Counted from the first letter of the stretch, positions 45,193 to 55,298 are shown. The stretch: DNA of 64,000 nucleotides from Sphingorhabdus sp. M41 (GCF_001586275.1 NZ_CP014545.1:3188501-3252500), one strand, 5' to 3'. Numbers and translations are program-made. Notes: a model not told the origin generated them from the letters alone.

Positions 45193-47555
45193 AATTTTCC
45201 CTAAGCTGGCTCAGGGCCCATCTCGATACAGACGGAAGCCTGACCGAAATCACCGACAAGCTGACCTCTATTGGCCTGGAGCTGGAAGGCGTTGAAAACC
45301 CTGCCGATGCCCTGCGCCCGTTTCGCGTCGCCAAGGTTATCGAAGCCGGACCGCATCCCAACGCCGACAAGCTGCAATTGCTGAAGGTGGACGACGGCAG
45401 CGACGAGCCTTGGCAAGTCGTCTGCGGCGCGCCCAATGCGCGCAAGGACATGGTCGGTGTCTTCGGCCCTCCCGGCACCTATATTCCGGGTAGCGATTTC
45501 ACATTGAAACCGGCGAAAATCCGAGATGTCGAGAGCTTCGGCATGATGTGCAGCGCGCGCGAGCTGGAGCTTGGCGAAGATCATGACGGCATTATCGAAT
45601 TGCCGTCTGATGCGCCGGTTGGCACCAGCTACGCTGATTATGCACAGCTGGACGATCCAGTGATCGATGTCTCGATCACGCCCAATCGGCAGGACTGCAT
45701 GGGCGTGCGCGGCATAGCGCGCGATCTCGCTGCGGCTGGCCTCGGCACGCTCAAGCCAATGAACCTGGCAACCATCGCCCGCAACGGCGCCGGGCCCGAT
45801 ATCGCGATCGATGATCAGGAAGGCTGCCCTGCTTTTTACGGTTGTACGGTGAGCGGCGTAACCAATGGCGCGTCACCCGACTGGATGCAGGCGCGGCTGA
45901 AATCCGCTGGCCAGAAACCGATCTCGGCGCTGGTCGATATCACCAATTATGTCACCCTCGATCAGGGCCGCCCGCTGCACGTCTATGACGTTGCCAAGCT
46001 GAACGGCGGACTGGTTGCGCGCAAGGCGCAGGCCGGCGAAAAGCTGGTCGCCCTGAACGACAAGGAATATATTCTCGACGAGACCATGACCGTGATCGCC
46101 GACCAGGCAGGCGCGCATGGGATTGGCGGCATCATGGGCGGCGCGACCAACGGCACCGACGAAAACACGACCGATGTGCTGATCGAATGTGCCTATTTCG
46201 ATGCGGCCCATATCGCCCGCACCGGCCAGAAGCTGATGCTGACCAGCGACGCGCGGCAACGGTTCGAGCGCGGCGTTGATCCCGCATTCCTCGAAGAAGG
46301 CATCGCTATAGCCACAAAGCTAGTGCAGGAACTCTGCGGTGGCACAGCAAGTGAAATCACCCGCGCCGGTGAAGCGCCGACGGACCAGCGCACTATTGCT
46401 TATGATCCGCGTCAATGCGCTTCACTGGGTGGGCTCGATGTCGCACCAGATCGGCAAAAGGCCATTTTGGAAGCTTTAGGCTTTGTAATCGACGGCAATT
46501 GGCAGGTCACCGTGCCGACATGGCGCCGTGACGTCGCTGGCTGGCAGGACCTGGTCGAGGAAGTGATCCGGATGGAAGGACTGGACAATGTCCCGTCGAC
46601 ACCCCTTCCGCGCGCACCGGGCGTCGCCAAACCGACGGCCTCGCCGGAACAGATGTCCGAGCGCAAGGCGCGGCGGGCAGCGGCGGCACGCGGCCTCAAC
46701 GAAGTCGTCAACTGGAGCTTCATTTCCGAAAAGGAAGCCGCGCCTTTCGGCGGCGGCACATGGTCGCTCGCCAATCCGATCAGCGAAGATCTCAAAGTCA
46801 TGCGGCCCTCGCTGCTACCCGGCCTGATCGCGGCAGCCCAGCGCAACGCCGCGCGCGGTGCTTCGTCGATCCGACTGTTCGAAGTCGGCCGCCGCTACCT
46901 GGAAACCAGCGAGCATCCGACCATCGGCCTGGTGTTGGCGGGCGAAAATCATACCCGCAGCTGGCAGGCCGGCGGAGCGACGAAATTCGACGCTTATGAC
47001 GCCAAGGCGGAAGTTCTCGCCATATTGGCAGCCGCCGGCGCACCGACCGACAAGCTGATGGATTTCGGCGAGGCCGGTGATCATTATCATCCCGGCCAGT
47101 CGGGCACGTTTCGCCTGGGACCGAAGAAGATATTGGCGGCTTATGGTGTACTTCATCCTTCAACGACCAAGGCAATGGGCTTCAAGGGCACAGCTGTCGC
47201 CGCCGAGATATTCCTCGATGCAATCCCGCTGAAGAAGAAGTCGGGCCATATGCGCGATGCCTTCGCGCCACCTGCCTTGCAGGCAGTGACCCGCGATTTC
47301 GCCTTCATCGTCGATGCGGAGCTGCCGGCGGGCGATCTGGTGCGCGCGGTCAAGGGCGCGGACAAGAAGCTGATCACCGATGCCCGGATTTTCGATCTAT
47401 TCGAGGGACCGAGTGTGGGCGAAGGTAAGAAATCGCTAGCGGTGGAAGTGACGTTGCAACCGATCGACACAACACTGACCGAAGAGGACCTGAAGGCGCT
47501 GTCGGACAAGGTTGTGACAAACGCGGCAAAATTGGGCGCTGAATTGAGGGGCTAG
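45189..47555 (+). CDS. pheT: Phenylalanyl-tRNA synthetase beta subunit
   Basis: The 788-residue protein has, in order, the N-terminal segment [18 protein letters not shown], a tRNA-binding OB domain ([16 protein letters not shown] near 55), a B3/B4 editing domain (about 210-390), a B5 DNA-binding-like domain (about 410-480), a core-like domain and a ferredoxin-fold anticodon-binding domain from about 693 ([19 protein letters not shown] to [12 protein letters not shown]). This is the full standard layout. It is the last gene of the pheST unit. Confidence 0.96.
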   Translation: MKFSLSWLRAHLDTDGSLTEITDKLTSIGLELEGVENPADALRPFRVAKVIEAGPHPNADKLQLLKVDDGSDEPWQVVCGAPNARKDMVGVFGPPGTYIPGSDFTLKPAKIRDVESFGMMCSARELELGEDHDGIIELPSDAPVGTSYADYAQLDDPVIDVSITPNRQDCMGVRGIARDLAAAGLGTLKPMNLATIARNGAGPDIAIDDQEGCPAFYGCTVSGVTNGASPDWMQARLKSAGQKPISALVDITNYVTLDQGRPLHVYDVAKLNGGLVARKAQAGEKLVALNDKEYILDETMTVIADQAGAHGIGGIMGGATNGTDENTTDVLIECAYFDAAHIARTGQKLMLTSDARQRFERGVDPAFLEEGIAIATKLVQELCGGTASEITRAGEAPTDQRTIAYDPRQCASLGGLDVAPDRQKAILEALGFVIDGNWQVTVPTWRRDVAGWQDLVEEVIRMEGLDNVPSTPLPRAPGVAKPTASPEQMSERKARRAAAARGLNEVVNWSFISEKEAAPFGGGTWSLANPISEDLKVMRPSLLPGLIAAAQRNAARGASSIRLFEVGRRYLETSEHPTIGLVLAGENHTRSWQAGGATKFDAYDAKAEVLAILAAAGAPTDKLMDFGEAGDHYHPGQSGTFRLGPKKILAAYGVLHPSTTKAMGFKGTAVAAEIFLDAIPLKKKSGHMRDAFAPPALQAVTRDFAFIVDAELPAGDLVRAVKGADKKLITDARIFDLFEGPSVGEGKKSLAVEVTLQPIDTTLTEEDLKALSDKVVTNAAKLGAELRG

Positions 47556-47561
47556 AAGATT

Positions 47562-47637
47562 CGTCATCCTGAACTCGTTTCAGGATCTTTTGAGACAAGC
47601 GAGTACATGGAGATGCTGAAACAAGTTCAGCATGACG
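47562..47637. repeat. Palindromic intergenic repeat (26-base arms)
   Basis: Two 26-base arms (47562-47587 and 47612-47637) are inverted copies with three mismatches. The core CATCCTGAACTCGTTTCAGG and its complement are separated by 24 bases. The unit lies between pheT and prfC, and similar 'CTGAA..TTCAG' elements are common as dispersed repeats in sphingomonad chromosomes. It could form a hairpin after pheT transcription. Confidence 0.75.
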
Positions 47638-47653
47638 AGAGTTAGATATTAAT

Positions 47654-49216
47654 ATGACCAAACCACGCCGGACATTCGCGATCATCTCTCACCCCGATGC
47701 GGGTAAGACGACGCTGACCGAGAAGCTGCTGCTGAAAGGCGGCGCTATCCATCTGGCGGGCGAGGTCAAGGCGCGTGGCGACAATAGACGCGCGCGGTCG
47801 GACTGGATGAAGATCGAGCAGCAGCGCGGGATTTCGGTGACCTCCAGCGTCATGACCTTCGAGCGCAACGGCATTGTCTTCAACCTGCTCGACACGCCGG
47901 GCCATGAGGATTTTTCCGAGGATACCTATCGCACCCTGACCGCCGTCGACAGCGCGATCATGGTGATCGATGCTGCGTCCGGCATCGAGGCGCAAACGCT
48001 CAAACTGTTCGAAGTCTGCCGCATGCGCAGCGTACCGATCATCACCTTCATCAACAAGGTCGACCGCGAAGGCCGCGATCCGTTCGAACTGCTCGACGAA
48101 GTCGCCGACAAGCTCGCGCTGGACGTCTGTCCAATGAGCTGGCCGACCGGCATGGGCGGGCAATTCGAGGGCGTCTATGATCTGCAACGCAACCAGCTGC
48201 ACCAGCCGACCGGCGACAGCAAAATATATGATGGCGTCACACAGCAATTTACCGGTCTCGACGATCCGAAACTGGCCGATGTGCTCAGCGAAGGCGCGCT
48301 CGAGCGACTGACCAGCGAAGGCGAACTGGCGCAGGGCGGTTATAGCAGCTTTGATCTCGAGGCCTATCAGAACGGCGATCTGACGCCGGTCTATTTCGGT
48401 TCGGCGCTCAAGCAATTTGGCGTCGAAGAGCTGATCGAGGCGATCGCTGACTATGCGCCATCGCCGCGCCCGCAACCCGCCGAACCGGCTCCGATCGATC
48501 CGGAAAGCGACGATGTCACCGGCTTCATTTTCAAGATTCAGGCCAATATGGACCCGCAGCACCGCGACCGGATTGCCTTCATGCGGCTCTGCTCCGGCGA
48601 GTTCAAGCGCGGTATGAAGCTGATCCCTTCGGGTCTCGGCAAGCCGATTGCGATCCACTCACCGATCCTGTTCTTCGCGCAGGACCGCGAAATTGCCGAT
48701 ACGGCGGAGCCCGGCGATATCATCGGCATCCCCAATCACGGCACGTTGCGGGTCGGTGACACTCTATCGGAAAAAAACCAGGTGCGGATCACCGGCCTGC
48801 CGAATTTTGCGCCCGAAATCCTGCGCCGGGTAATCCTGCGCGATCCGACCAAGACCAAGCAATTGCGCAAGGCGCTGGATGATCTCAGCGAAGAAGGCGT
48901 GGTCCAGGTCTTCTATCCCGAAATCGGCGCCAACTGGATTATCGGCGTGGTCGGGCAATTGCAGCTCGAGGTGCTGGTGTCGCGGCTGGAAGCGGAATAT
49001 AAAGTCGATGCCTATCTTGAAATGGCGCCGTTCGAAACCGCCCGCTGGATCAGCGGCGACGAGGCGACCGTTGATGCCTTTGCCAATATCAACCAGTCAA
49101 GTCTCGCCAAGGATCGCGACGGCAATCTGGTATTCCTGGCAAAAAGCGCCTGGGATGTCGGCTATCAGGAAGAGCGTAATCCTGACCTAAAGTTCAGCGC
49201 GACACGCGAACGCTAA
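47654..49216 (+). CDS. prfC: Peptide chain release factor 3
   Basis: The 520-residue GTPase has G1 AIISHPDAGKTTLTEKLLLK, the RF3-specific segment GDNRRARSDWMKIEQQRG, G3 LLDTPGHEDFSEDTYR and G4 FINKVDREGRDP. Domain II/III sequences end in YQEERNPDLKFSATRER. RF3 recycles RF1/RF2 from the ribosome. It follows the palindromic repeat with an ATG shortly after. Confidence 0.96.
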   Translation: MTKPRRTFAIISHPDAGKTTLTEKLLLKGGAIHLAGEVKARGDNRRARSDWMKIEQQRGISVTSSVMTFERNGIVFNLLDTPGHEDFSEDTYRTLTAVDSAIMVIDAASGIEAQTLKLFEVCRMRSVPIITFINKVDREGRDPFELLDEVADKLALDVCPMSWPTGMGGQFEGVYDLQRNQLHQPTGDSKIYDGVTQQFTGLDDPKLADVLSEGALERLTSEGELAQGGYSSFDLEAYQNGDLTPVYFGSALKQFGVEELIEAIADYAPSPRPQPAEPAPIDPESDDVTGFIFKIQANMDPQHRDRIAFMRLCSGEFKRGMKLIPSGLGKPIAIHSPILFFAQDREIADTAEPGDIIGIPNHGTLRVGDTLSEKNQVRITGLPNFAPEILRRVILRDPTKTKQLRKALDDLSEEGVVQVFYPEIGANWIIGVVGQLQLEVLVSRLEAEYKVDAYLEMAPFETARWISGDEATVDAFANINQSSLAKDRDGNLVFLAKSAWDVGYQEERNPDLKFSATRER

Positions 49217-49233
49217 TCCGGTAACTCCCGGTC

Positions 49234-50535
49234 ATGGCCAGCAGAACCACGACCCAGAAAGCCTTTCAAGCGATCACCATCGATGACGAAGGCCGAGTCT
49301 GCGCCGATATTCCGGAAAGCGCCTGCCATCAGGAGCCAGGCAATTTCTTCAAACATGTCGGCTCTCTGGCGCTGACCAAAGGCGCCGACGGGCTGATCGA
49401 CCCGAAGCTGGTGCTGAGCTGGCTGATGACATCGCTGGGGGCGCCGGTGGCGCTGATCGGGCTGCTGGTGCCGGTCAGGGAAGCAGGAGCTTTGCTGCCG
49501 CAGCTTCTGACTGCCGGATATTTACGGAAATTGCAGCGCCGCAAATGGGCATGGGCGGTCGGATCGCTGGTACAGGGGCTGGGAGCCGCTGCCATCGGGC
49601 TGGTCGCGATCACCATGACCGGTGCGGCCGCGGGCTGGGCAATTGTGATTGCGCTGGCGATATTGGCGCTGGCCCGCAGCATTTGTTCAGTCTGCTACAA
49701 AGACGTGCTCGGCAAGACCATCGACAAGTCCCGGCGCGGCACCGCAACAGGACTGGCCGGCTCCATCGCTTCGGTCAGCGTGATTGTCTATGCGCTGGCT
49801 CTATCCTCCGATCTGGTTGACCGGATGCTGTTGGTGACCGGCGGTCTGTTTCTGGCCGGCGGGGCTTGGATATTAAGCGCGCTGCTGTTTTCAACCTTGA
49901 AGGAAGAGGCCGGTGCCACGGAAGGCGGAAAAACGGCGCTGAAGGAGGCGTATAACAATTTCACCTATCTGCGGGATGATCCGCAACTCGTCCGCTTCAT
50001 CCTGACCCGCGGACTATTGACCGCGACCGCATTGGCGCCGCCGTTCATGATCGCCGTCGGCAGCCAAGCCGGTGAAGGCTATGACAAGCTCGGCTTTCTG
50101 GTGCTCGCTTCGGCCCTCGCCAGCCTGTGCAGCAGCTTCGTCTGGGGTCGCCTGTCCGACCGCTCCAGCCGCAAGGTGCTGGTCTTCTCGGCAATGGTCG
50201 CCGCGATCATATTGGCCGTGACAAGCTGGCTCGCCTTCGCCGGAACGCTGAGCGGCGGCTATATATTGCCGGTGCTGCTGTTCGGCTTGATGATCGCCTA
50301 TCAGGGCGTGCGCCTCGGCCGGTCAACGCATCTCGTCGACATGGCCGACAAGGACAGCCGCGCCGCTTATACCGCGCTGTCGAATACGATTATCGGCCTG
50401 CTGTTGCTGGCGGGCGGCGTTTTCAGTCTGGTCGCGAACTGGTTTGGCGGGGAAGTGGTGCTGGCGGTGATGGCCGGGATGAGTGGGTTGGCTATATGGG
50501 CGGCGTTTGGGTTGGACGAGGTCCAGCGGGGATGA
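49234..50535 (+). CDS. MFS transporter
   Basis: The 433-residue protein has about twelve membrane helices, with a loop containing WGRLSDRSSRKVLVFSAM near residue 305 (MFS motif-A-like). The first 60 residues are unusually long and hydrophilic before the first helix (TTTQKAFQAITIDDEGRVC). Substrate is unknown. It lies 17 bases after prfC, probably without functional link. Confidence 0.8.
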   Translation: MASRTTTQKAFQAITIDDEGRVCADIPESACHQEPGNFFKHVGSLALTKGADGLIDPKLVLSWLMTSLGAPVALIGLLVPVREAGALLPQLLTAGYLRKLQRRKWAWAVGSLVQGLGAAAIGLVAITMTGAAAGWAIVIALAILALARSICSVCYKDVLGKTIDKSRRGTATGLAGSIASVSVIVYALALSSDLVDRMLLVTGGLFLAGGAWILSALLFSTLKEEAGATEGGKTALKEAYNNFTYLRDDPQLVRFILTRGLLTATALAPPFMIAVGSQAGEGYDKLGFLVLASALASLCSSFVWGRLSDRSSRKVLVFSAMVAAIILAVTSWLAFAGTLSGGYILPVLLFGLMIAYQGVRLGRSTHLVDMADKDSRAAYTALSNTIIGLLLLAGGVFSLVANWFGGEVVLAVMAGMSGLAIWAAFGLDEVQRG

Positions 50536-50564
50536 GCGTGTCTCAGATCACGTAACTTATATAG

Positions 50565-50653
50565 CCGTCACCCCAGCGAAGGCTGGGGTCTAAAACCAAG
50601 TTCCGGAAACTCACTTCCATCGGGTTGGATCCCAGCCCTCGCCGGGATGACGG
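50565..50653. repeat. Palindromic repeat, copy A (left of yefM-yoeB)
   Basis: The 89-base unit has 23-base inverted arms (50565-50587 and 50631-50653, three mismatches) built on CCCAGCGAAGGCTGGG. The interior holds CTAAAACCAAGTTCCGGAAA. A closely related unit in the same orientation lies at 51242-51326. Confidence 0.8.
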
Positions 50654-50676
50654 TGATTACTATGAACCCGCCCGAG

Positions 50677-50943
50677 TCAATAATGATATCGGCATTGCGC
50701 TATTTCCAGCACTTGCTCTGGTCCTTCACCACGGACGCGATAGACTAGGCGATGCTCGCGGTTTATGCGCCGCGACCACCAGCCTTTCAGCTGACCGCGC
50801 AATGGTTCTGGCTTGCCGGTACCCCGAAAAGGCGTTCGGCGACATTCCTCTATCAGCAAATATATCCGTTCGGAAAGTTTTGGATCATGTTCCTGGAAAT
50901 ATCGATATTCCGGCCAGCTTTTCGCGGAGAATAATACATTCAC
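50677..50943 (-). CDS. yoeB: Toxin YoeB (type II toxin-antitoxin, ribosome-dependent mRNA endonuclease)
   Basis: The 88-residue protein closely follows E. coli YoeB: RRTPFRGTGKPEPLRG near residue 35, WSRRINREHRLVYRV near residue 55, and the terminal QCRYHY that holds the catalytic His-Tyr. It cleaves mRNA in the ribosomal A site when not bound by YefM. Its ATG overlaps the yefM stop (ATGA). Confidence 0.95.
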   Translation of the reverse strand: MNVLFSAKSWPEYRYFQEHDPKLSERIYLLIEECRRTPFRGTGKPEPLRGQLKGWWSRRINREHRLVYRVRGEGPEQVLEIAQCRYHY

Positions 50944-51194
50944 CGCTTGAAAAGCTCAGGCTCGAATCCCTCTCCGGCATCAAGTTGCCTAATCGACTCC
51001 AGCAGGCGCTCCGCATTTTTTGGTGAAGACAACAAATGAATAGTTTCTTCCATACCGGCCCACTCACTCTCGGAGATCATGACCACCGCCTCGCCATTCT
51101 GGCGAGTGATTTTCAGGGGAATCTTGTCGGCCACAACGCGGTCCATCAGCGCCTTGAGATTGGCGCGGGCCTTCGAGAAATTTTCCATCAGCAT
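50940..51194 (-). CDS. yefM: Antitoxin YefM (Phd/YefM family)
   Basis: The 84-residue protein has an N-terminal DNA-binding Phd fold (FSKARANLKALMDRV and LKITRQNGEAVVMISESEW) and a C-terminal part (ETIHLLSSPKNAERLLESI) that binds YoeB. ATG 51194 or ATG 51188 may be the start. Transcription from the adjacent promoter would give a very short or absent leader. It represses its own operon together with the toxin. Confidence 0.94.
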   Translation of the reverse strand: MLMENFSKARANLKALMDRVVADKIPLKITRQNGEAVVMISESEWAGMEETIHLLSSPKNAERLLESIRQLDAGEGFEPELFKR

Positions 51195-51202
51195 GATGAA
51201 TC

Positions 51203-51232
51203 ATTATTGTACCTAAAGTAGTACAATGTCAA
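51203..51232 (-). promoter_or_regulatory. yefM-yoeB promoter and palindromic operator
   Basis: On the minus strand a TTGACA box (51227-51232) is followed by TACAAT at 15 bases or AATAAT at 18 bases. The -10 region lies in an inverted repeat ATTGTAC/GTACAAT (51206-51212 and 51221-51227, spacer 8). The TGTAC core agrees with known YefM operators. The predicted start of transcription is only a few bases before the yefM ATG. Confidence 0.75.
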
Positions 51233-51241
51233 GATGACTCC

Positions 51242-51326
51242 TGTCACCCAGCGTAGGCTGGGACTTAAACCAAGGTCGCGAACTTAACTGCCATTGGGTT
51301 GGATCCCAGCCTTGGCCGGGATGACT
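51242..51326. repeat. Palindromic repeat, copy B (right of yefM-yoeB)
   Basis: The 85-base unit is a relative of 50565-50653 in the same orientation. Inverted arms carry CCCAGCGTAGGCTGGG and TCCCAGCCTTGGCCGGGATG, and the shared interior includes GGGTTGGATCCCAGCC. Together the two copies frame the toxin-antitoxin module. Confidence 0.8.
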
Positions 51327-51328
51327 GG

Positions 51329-51919
51329 TCACCCCCGCAACAAGAACACCGCATGTTCCGCCAGCAGGTTCGCCAGGCCGCGTCCGGTCTGCTTGTCGCC
51401 GCTCAGGAACCACTGGCCTTCCTGCGCATATTTGCCGTCCTGCACCAGCGCGCGGAAATCGTCGATGGTGACATGGTGGATATTGGGCGTGTCATACCAG
51501 CTTTGCGGGATCAGGCGGGTGACCGGCATCCGGCCGCCGAACAGTAAGGAACTGCGTACCCGCCAGTGGGCGAAATTGGGGAAGCTGACAAAGGCCTGCT
51601 TGCCGATCCGCAGCAGCTGGTCGAGCATGACATCGGGCCGGTGGGTGGTCTGCAGCGTCTGGCTGAGCACGGCATAGTCGAAGCTGGCGTCGGGGTAAGC
51701 GGCGAGATCGGTGTCGGCATCGCCCTGCACCACCGACAGCCCCTTGGCGACCGCGCTGGCAACATTGGTGGGCTCAATCTCCAGCCCGCGGGCATCGCAG
51801 CCTTTCTCATCGCGCAGCGCCGCCATCAGCGCGCCGTCGCCGCAGCCGATGTCGAGCACCCGGCTGCCCGGCGCGATATTGTCGGCAATGATCTGCAGAT
51901 CGGGACGGAGTTTGGTCAT
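51329..51919 (-). CDS. metW: Methionine biosynthesis protein MetW
   Basis: The 196-residue methyltransferase-fold protein has VLDIGCGDGALMAAL (SAM motif) near residue 20, SFDYAVLSQTLQTTHRP and FVSFPNFAHWRVR near residue 105, all diagnostic of MetW. It works with MetX in proteobacterial methionine synthesis, probably as a partner of homoserine acyltransferase. metX is upstream on the same strand. Confidence 0.93.
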   Translation of the reverse strand: MTKLRPDLQIIADNIAPGSRVLDIGCGDGALMAALRDEKGCDARGLEIEPTNVASAVAKGLSVVQGDADTDLAAYPDASFDYAVLSQTLQTTHRPDVMLDQLLRIGKQAFVSFPNFAHWRVRSSLLFGGRMPVTRLIPQSWYDTPNIHHVTIDDFRALVQDGKYAQEGQWFLSGDKQTGRGLANLLAEHAVFLLRG

Positions 51920-51957
51920 GCGCTACGCTCTCCGAAACGGGAGACAGAAGTTTTTTG

Positions 51958-52024
51958 CGCGCGAAGCCGCGGAGACACTAAGACTGGGTGCCGGTCACCC
52001 TTCGCGCCTTCGCGGCTTCGCGCG
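51958..52024. repeat. Inverted repeat between metX and metW
   Basis: Arms CGCGCGAAGCCGCG (51958-51971) and its complement (52011-52024) are perfect over 14 bases with 39 between. It could attenuate metW relative to metX or be a dispersed repeat unit. Confidence 0.55.
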
Positions 52025-52049
52025 AGACAGAATATTACAGGACCTCCGG

Positions 52050-53174
52050 TCATTTTCCCTCTCCCGCTTTCAGAAAGCCGTCGACAATCCGGTTCATCTC
52101 GGGGTTTTCCAGCAGGAAGCTGTCATGGCCGAACGGACTCGACAATTCCATGAAGCTGACCTCTGCTCCGGCGGCGTTGAGCGCGTGGACGATCGCCCGG
52201 CTTTCGCTGGTCGGATAGAGCCAGTCGGTATCGAAGCTGATCAGACAAAAGCGGGTTTTGGAACCGGCAAAGGCGTTCGCCAGCACCCCGCCATGCGCCT
52301 CGGCGAGATCGAAATAGTCCATGGCTCTCGTGATATAGAGATAGCTGTTAGCATCGAAGCGGTCGACAAAGCTGATCCCCTGATGCCGGAGATAGCTTTC
52401 CACCTGGAAATCCGCATCAAAGCCAAACGTCTTGGCGTCACGGTCCTGCAAGCGCCGACCGAATTTCTCGGTCAGGCCGGCTTCCGAGAGATAGGTGATA
52501 TGCGCCGCCATCCGGGCGACGGCGAGGCCGCTGCTCGGCGGATCATCGTCGGCATAATAATCCCCGCCGCGCCAGCGCGGGTCGGCCATGATCGCCTGCC
52601 GTCCGACTTCGTGAAAGGCGATATTCTGCGCGCTGTGGCGTGCGGCCGAGGCGATGATCACCGCCGAGCCGACGCGTTCCGGATAAAGCGCTGCCCAGCT
52701 TACTGCCTGCATGCCGCCCATCGAGCCGCCGACGACGGCGTGCAGCCTTTCTATGCCCAGATGATCGATCAGCAAGGCCTGCGCGCGCACCATGTCGGCG
52801 ATGGTCAGCACCGGGAAATCCATGCCCCAGGGCTGGTCGGTTGCGGGATTGACCGTCGCCGGCCCGGAACTGCCGAGACAGCTGCCGATCACATTGGCGC
52901 AGATGACAAAATGGCGCTCGGTATCGATCGGCTTGCCCGGCCCGACCATCCTTACCCACCAGCCGTCCTTGCCGGTCAGCGGGTGTTTCGAGGCGACATA
53001 TTGATCGCCGGTCAGCGCATGGCAGATCAGGATCGCGTTGCTGGCGTCCGCGTTGAGCGTGCCATAGGTTTCATAGGCGAGATCGACAGGCGCGAGCTCT
53101 GCTCCGCTGTCCAGCGGCAGCGGTCCGAGCAGGCGAACCTTTCTATCCAATCCAAAGCGGTCATCTTCAGTCAT
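52050..53174 (-). CDS. metX: Homoserine O-acetyltransferase (alpha/beta hydrolase)
   Basis: From ATG 53174 (two TTG codons precede it in frame) the protein has 374 residues. Motifs are [18 protein letters not shown], nucleophile elbow [20 protein letters not shown] near residue 140, [18 protein letters not shown] and GHDSFLLE near the end, giving the Ser-Asp-His triad. It acylates homoserine; acetyl- versus succinyl-CoA preference cannot be read off with certainty. No SAM-riboswitch-like leader is recognised. Confidence 0.93.
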   Translation of the reverse strand: MTEDDRFGLDRKVRLLGPLPLDSGAELAPVDLAYETYGTLNADASNAILICHALTGDQYVASKHPLTGKDGWWVRMVGPGKPIDTERHFVICANVIGSCLGSSGPATVNPATDQPWGMDFPVLTIADMVRAQALLIDHLGIERLHAVVGGSMGGMQAVSWAALYPERVGSAVIIASAARHSAQNIAFHEVGRQAIMADPRWRGGDYYADDDPPSSGLAVARMAAHITYLSEAGLTEKFGRRLQDRDAKTFGFDADFQVESYLRHQGISFVDRFDANSYLYITRAMDYFDLAEAHGGVLANAFAGSKTRFCLISFDTDWLYPTSESRAIVHALNAAGAEVSFMELSSPFGHDSFLLENPEMNRIVDGFLKAGEGK

Positions 53175-53289
53175 CAACAAGCGAGCTAAGCGGCGAAATC
53201 CCGAGCGTCAAACGATAATGCTGTTGACTGACAGGCCGCAAAGGTTAGTCCGGCGGCACAGAACATCTTCAGACAAGCGGACCAAGGCA

Positions 53290-54390
53290 ATGAGCGGACC
53301 AAAACCTAAAGACTGGATCATGGGCATTGCAGCTTATGTGCCCGGCAAATCGACCGGCGCAGATGGCCGGAAGATCGTCAAGCTGTCGGCCAACGAGAAC
53401 CCGCTCGGCTGCAGCCCGGCCGCGGCAGAATCGCTGAATGCCGCATCAGGCTCGGTCGATCGCTATCCCGATCCCGGCTCGACCAAGTTGCGCGAAGCCA
53501 TTGCCGCAAAACATGGCCTGGACCCGGCCCGGATCATCTGCGGTACCGGTTCCGATGATGTGCTCCACCTGGCCGCCAATGCCTTCAGCGGGCCGGGCGA
53601 CGAGATCATCTACGTGAAATATGGCTTTGCCGTCTATGATATCGCCGCGCGGCGCTATGGCGGCACCCCGGTGGTTGCCGATGACAAGGATTATGGCACC
53701 GATGTCGATGCGATTCTCGCCAAGCTGACCGACAAGACCCGGGTGATCTTCATCGCCAATCCCAATAATCCCACCGGCACATTCACGCCGCGCGCCGAGA
53801 TCGCGCGTCTGCATGCCGCCCTGCCCGGCCACGTGCTGCTGGTGCTCGATGCCGCTTATGCCGAATATATGGACGAGGGTCAGGATGACGGCGCGCTGGT
53901 ACTGGCCAGCAGCGAGGCCAACGTGCTGGTCACCCGTACTTTTTCCAAGATCCATGGTCTCGCCGCCGAACGGATCGGCTGGGGCTATGCCGATGCCGAT
54001 ATTATCGGCGCGATGAACCGGATCCGGCTGCCGTTCAATGTCACCACTGCGGGACAGGAAGCCGCTGTCGCCGCCCTTGCGGCCGACGATTTCGTCACCC
54101 GCAGCCGCGAGCATAATGCCAAATGGCGGCAATGGCTGAGCGACGAAATGAGCGCGCTCGGCAATCATGGCCTCAAGATCGTGCCGAGCCACACCAATTT
54201 CCTGCTGGTGCTGTTCGAAGGCAAGGTGACCGCCGAACAGGCCAATAGCGCGCTGATGGACAAGGGCTATGCGGTGCGCTGGCTGCCCGGACAGGGGCTG
54301 GTCAACGGCCTGCGTATCACCATCGGCACCGAAGAAGAAACCCGCGGCGTCGCCCAGGCCTTGCGCGAGATACTGGAAGCCGCCGACTGA
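53290..54390 (+). CDS. hisC: Histidinol-phosphate aminotransferase
   Basis: The ATG at 53290 gives 366 residues. The PLP-enzyme has [20 protein letters not shown] near residue 30, NPNNPTGTF near residue 156 and the PLP-lysine segment [18 protein letters not shown] near residue 218. It converts imidazole-acetol phosphate to histidinol phosphate and may also act on aromatic amino acids. Its TGA shares a base with the next ATG, and that gene is a prephenate dehydrogenase, which supports an additional aromatic aminotransferase role. Confidence 0.9.
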   Translation: MSGPKPKDWIMGIAAYVPGKSTGADGRKIVKLSANENPLGCSPAAAESLNAASGSVDRYPDPGSTKLREAIAAKHGLDPARIICGTGSDDVLHLAANAFSGPGDEIIYVKYGFAVYDIAARRYGGTPVVADDKDYGTDVDAILAKLTDKTRVIFIANPNNPTGTFTPRAEIARLHAALPGHVLLVLDAAYAEYMDEGQDDGALVLASSEANVLVTRTFSKIHGLAAERIGWGYADADIIGAMNRIRLPFNVTTAGQEAAVAALAADDFVTRSREHNAKWRQWLSDEMSALGNHGLKIVPSHTNFLLVLFEGKVTAEQANSALMDKGYAVRWLPGQGLVNGLRITIGTEEETRGVAQALREILEAAD

Positions 54391-55298
54391 TGCTGCCTTT
54401 TGCCAATATCGCGCTCATCGGCATTGGGCTGATCGGCTCCTCGATTGCCCACGCCGTGCGCGAGACCATGCCCACTGCCCGGATCACCGGCTATGACGGC
54501 GATCCGTCGGTGCGGGCACGAGCCATTGAACTGGGCTTTTGCCACGACGTCAGCGATAGCGCCGGCGCAGCGGTAACCGACGCCGACCTGGTGATCCTCT
54601 GCGTGCCGGTCGGCGTGATGGCAGAGGTTGCCGCCGAGATCGCCGCGGACCTGCCCGGCGATGCTATCATCAGCGATGTCGGATCGTCCAAGGAAAGCGT
54701 GCTGGCCGCGCTGGCCAAGGCGCTTCCCGGCGCCCGGATCATTCCCGCCCATCCTGTCGCCGGGACCGAGAATAGCGGCCCGGACGCCGGATTTGCAACG
54801 CTTTTTCATGACCGCTGGTGCATCCTCACCCCGCCAGAAGAAGCCGCAGAAGGCGACGTCCAGCGAGTCACTGCCTTCTGGGAAAAGCTCGGCGCCAATG
54901 TCGAGATCATGGATGCCAAACATCATGATCTGGTTCTCGCCGTGACCAGCCATTTGCCGCATCTGATTGCCTATACGATCGTCGGCACCGCCTCCGATCT
55001 GGAAGACGTGACCCGCGGCGAAGTGATCAAATATTCGGCCGGCGGCTTCCGCGATTTCACGCGCATCGCGGCCTCCGATCCGACCATGTGGCGCGATGTC
55101 TTCCTGTCCAACAAGGACGCCGTGCTGGAAATGCTGCAGCGCTTCTCCGAGGATCTCTCGGCGCTGCAGCGCGCGATCCGCTGGGACAAGGGCGACGAAC
55201 TGTTCGACCTGTTCACCAAGACCCGCGCGATTCGCCGCCGGATCATCGAGGAAGGCCAGGACGACGCCGCCCCCGATTTCGGCCGTACGCACGACTGA
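54390..55298 (+). CDS. Prephenate/arogenate (cyclohexadienyl) dehydrogenase
   Basis: The 302-residue protein has the NAD(P)-binding IALIGIGLIGSSIAHAV at the start, ISDVGSSKESVLAAL, and the substrate-site IIPAHPVAGTENSGPDAGF near residue 115. This is the TyrA/TyrC core without chorismate mutase or ACT domains. It makes 4-hydroxyphenylpyruvate or tyrosine. It is coupled to hisC through a TGATG junction. Confidence 0.92.
   Translation: MLPFANIALIGIGLIGSSIAHAVRETMPTARITGYDGDPSVRARAIELGFCHDVSDSAGAAVTDADLVILCVPVGVMAEVAAEIAADLPGDAIISDVGSSKESVLAALAKALPGARIIPAHPVAGTENSGPDAGFATLFHDRWCILTPPEEAAEGDVQRVTAFWEKLGANVEIMDAKHHDLVLAVTSHLPHLIAYTIVGTASDLEDVTRGEVIKYSAGGFRDFTRIAASDPTMWRDVFLSNKDAVLEMLQRFSEDLSALQRAIRWDKGDELFDLFTKTRAIRRRIIEEGQDDAAPDFGRTHD

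Noticed and set aside
51213-51413. Minus-strand open frame over repeat copy B
   Set aside because: It is produced by the palindromic repeat and the end of metW; no independent support.
53175-53289. Possible SAM riboswitch before metX
   Set aside because: The 115-base spacer to hisC lacks the conserved core of SAM-II or SAM-V by eye, so none is claimed.
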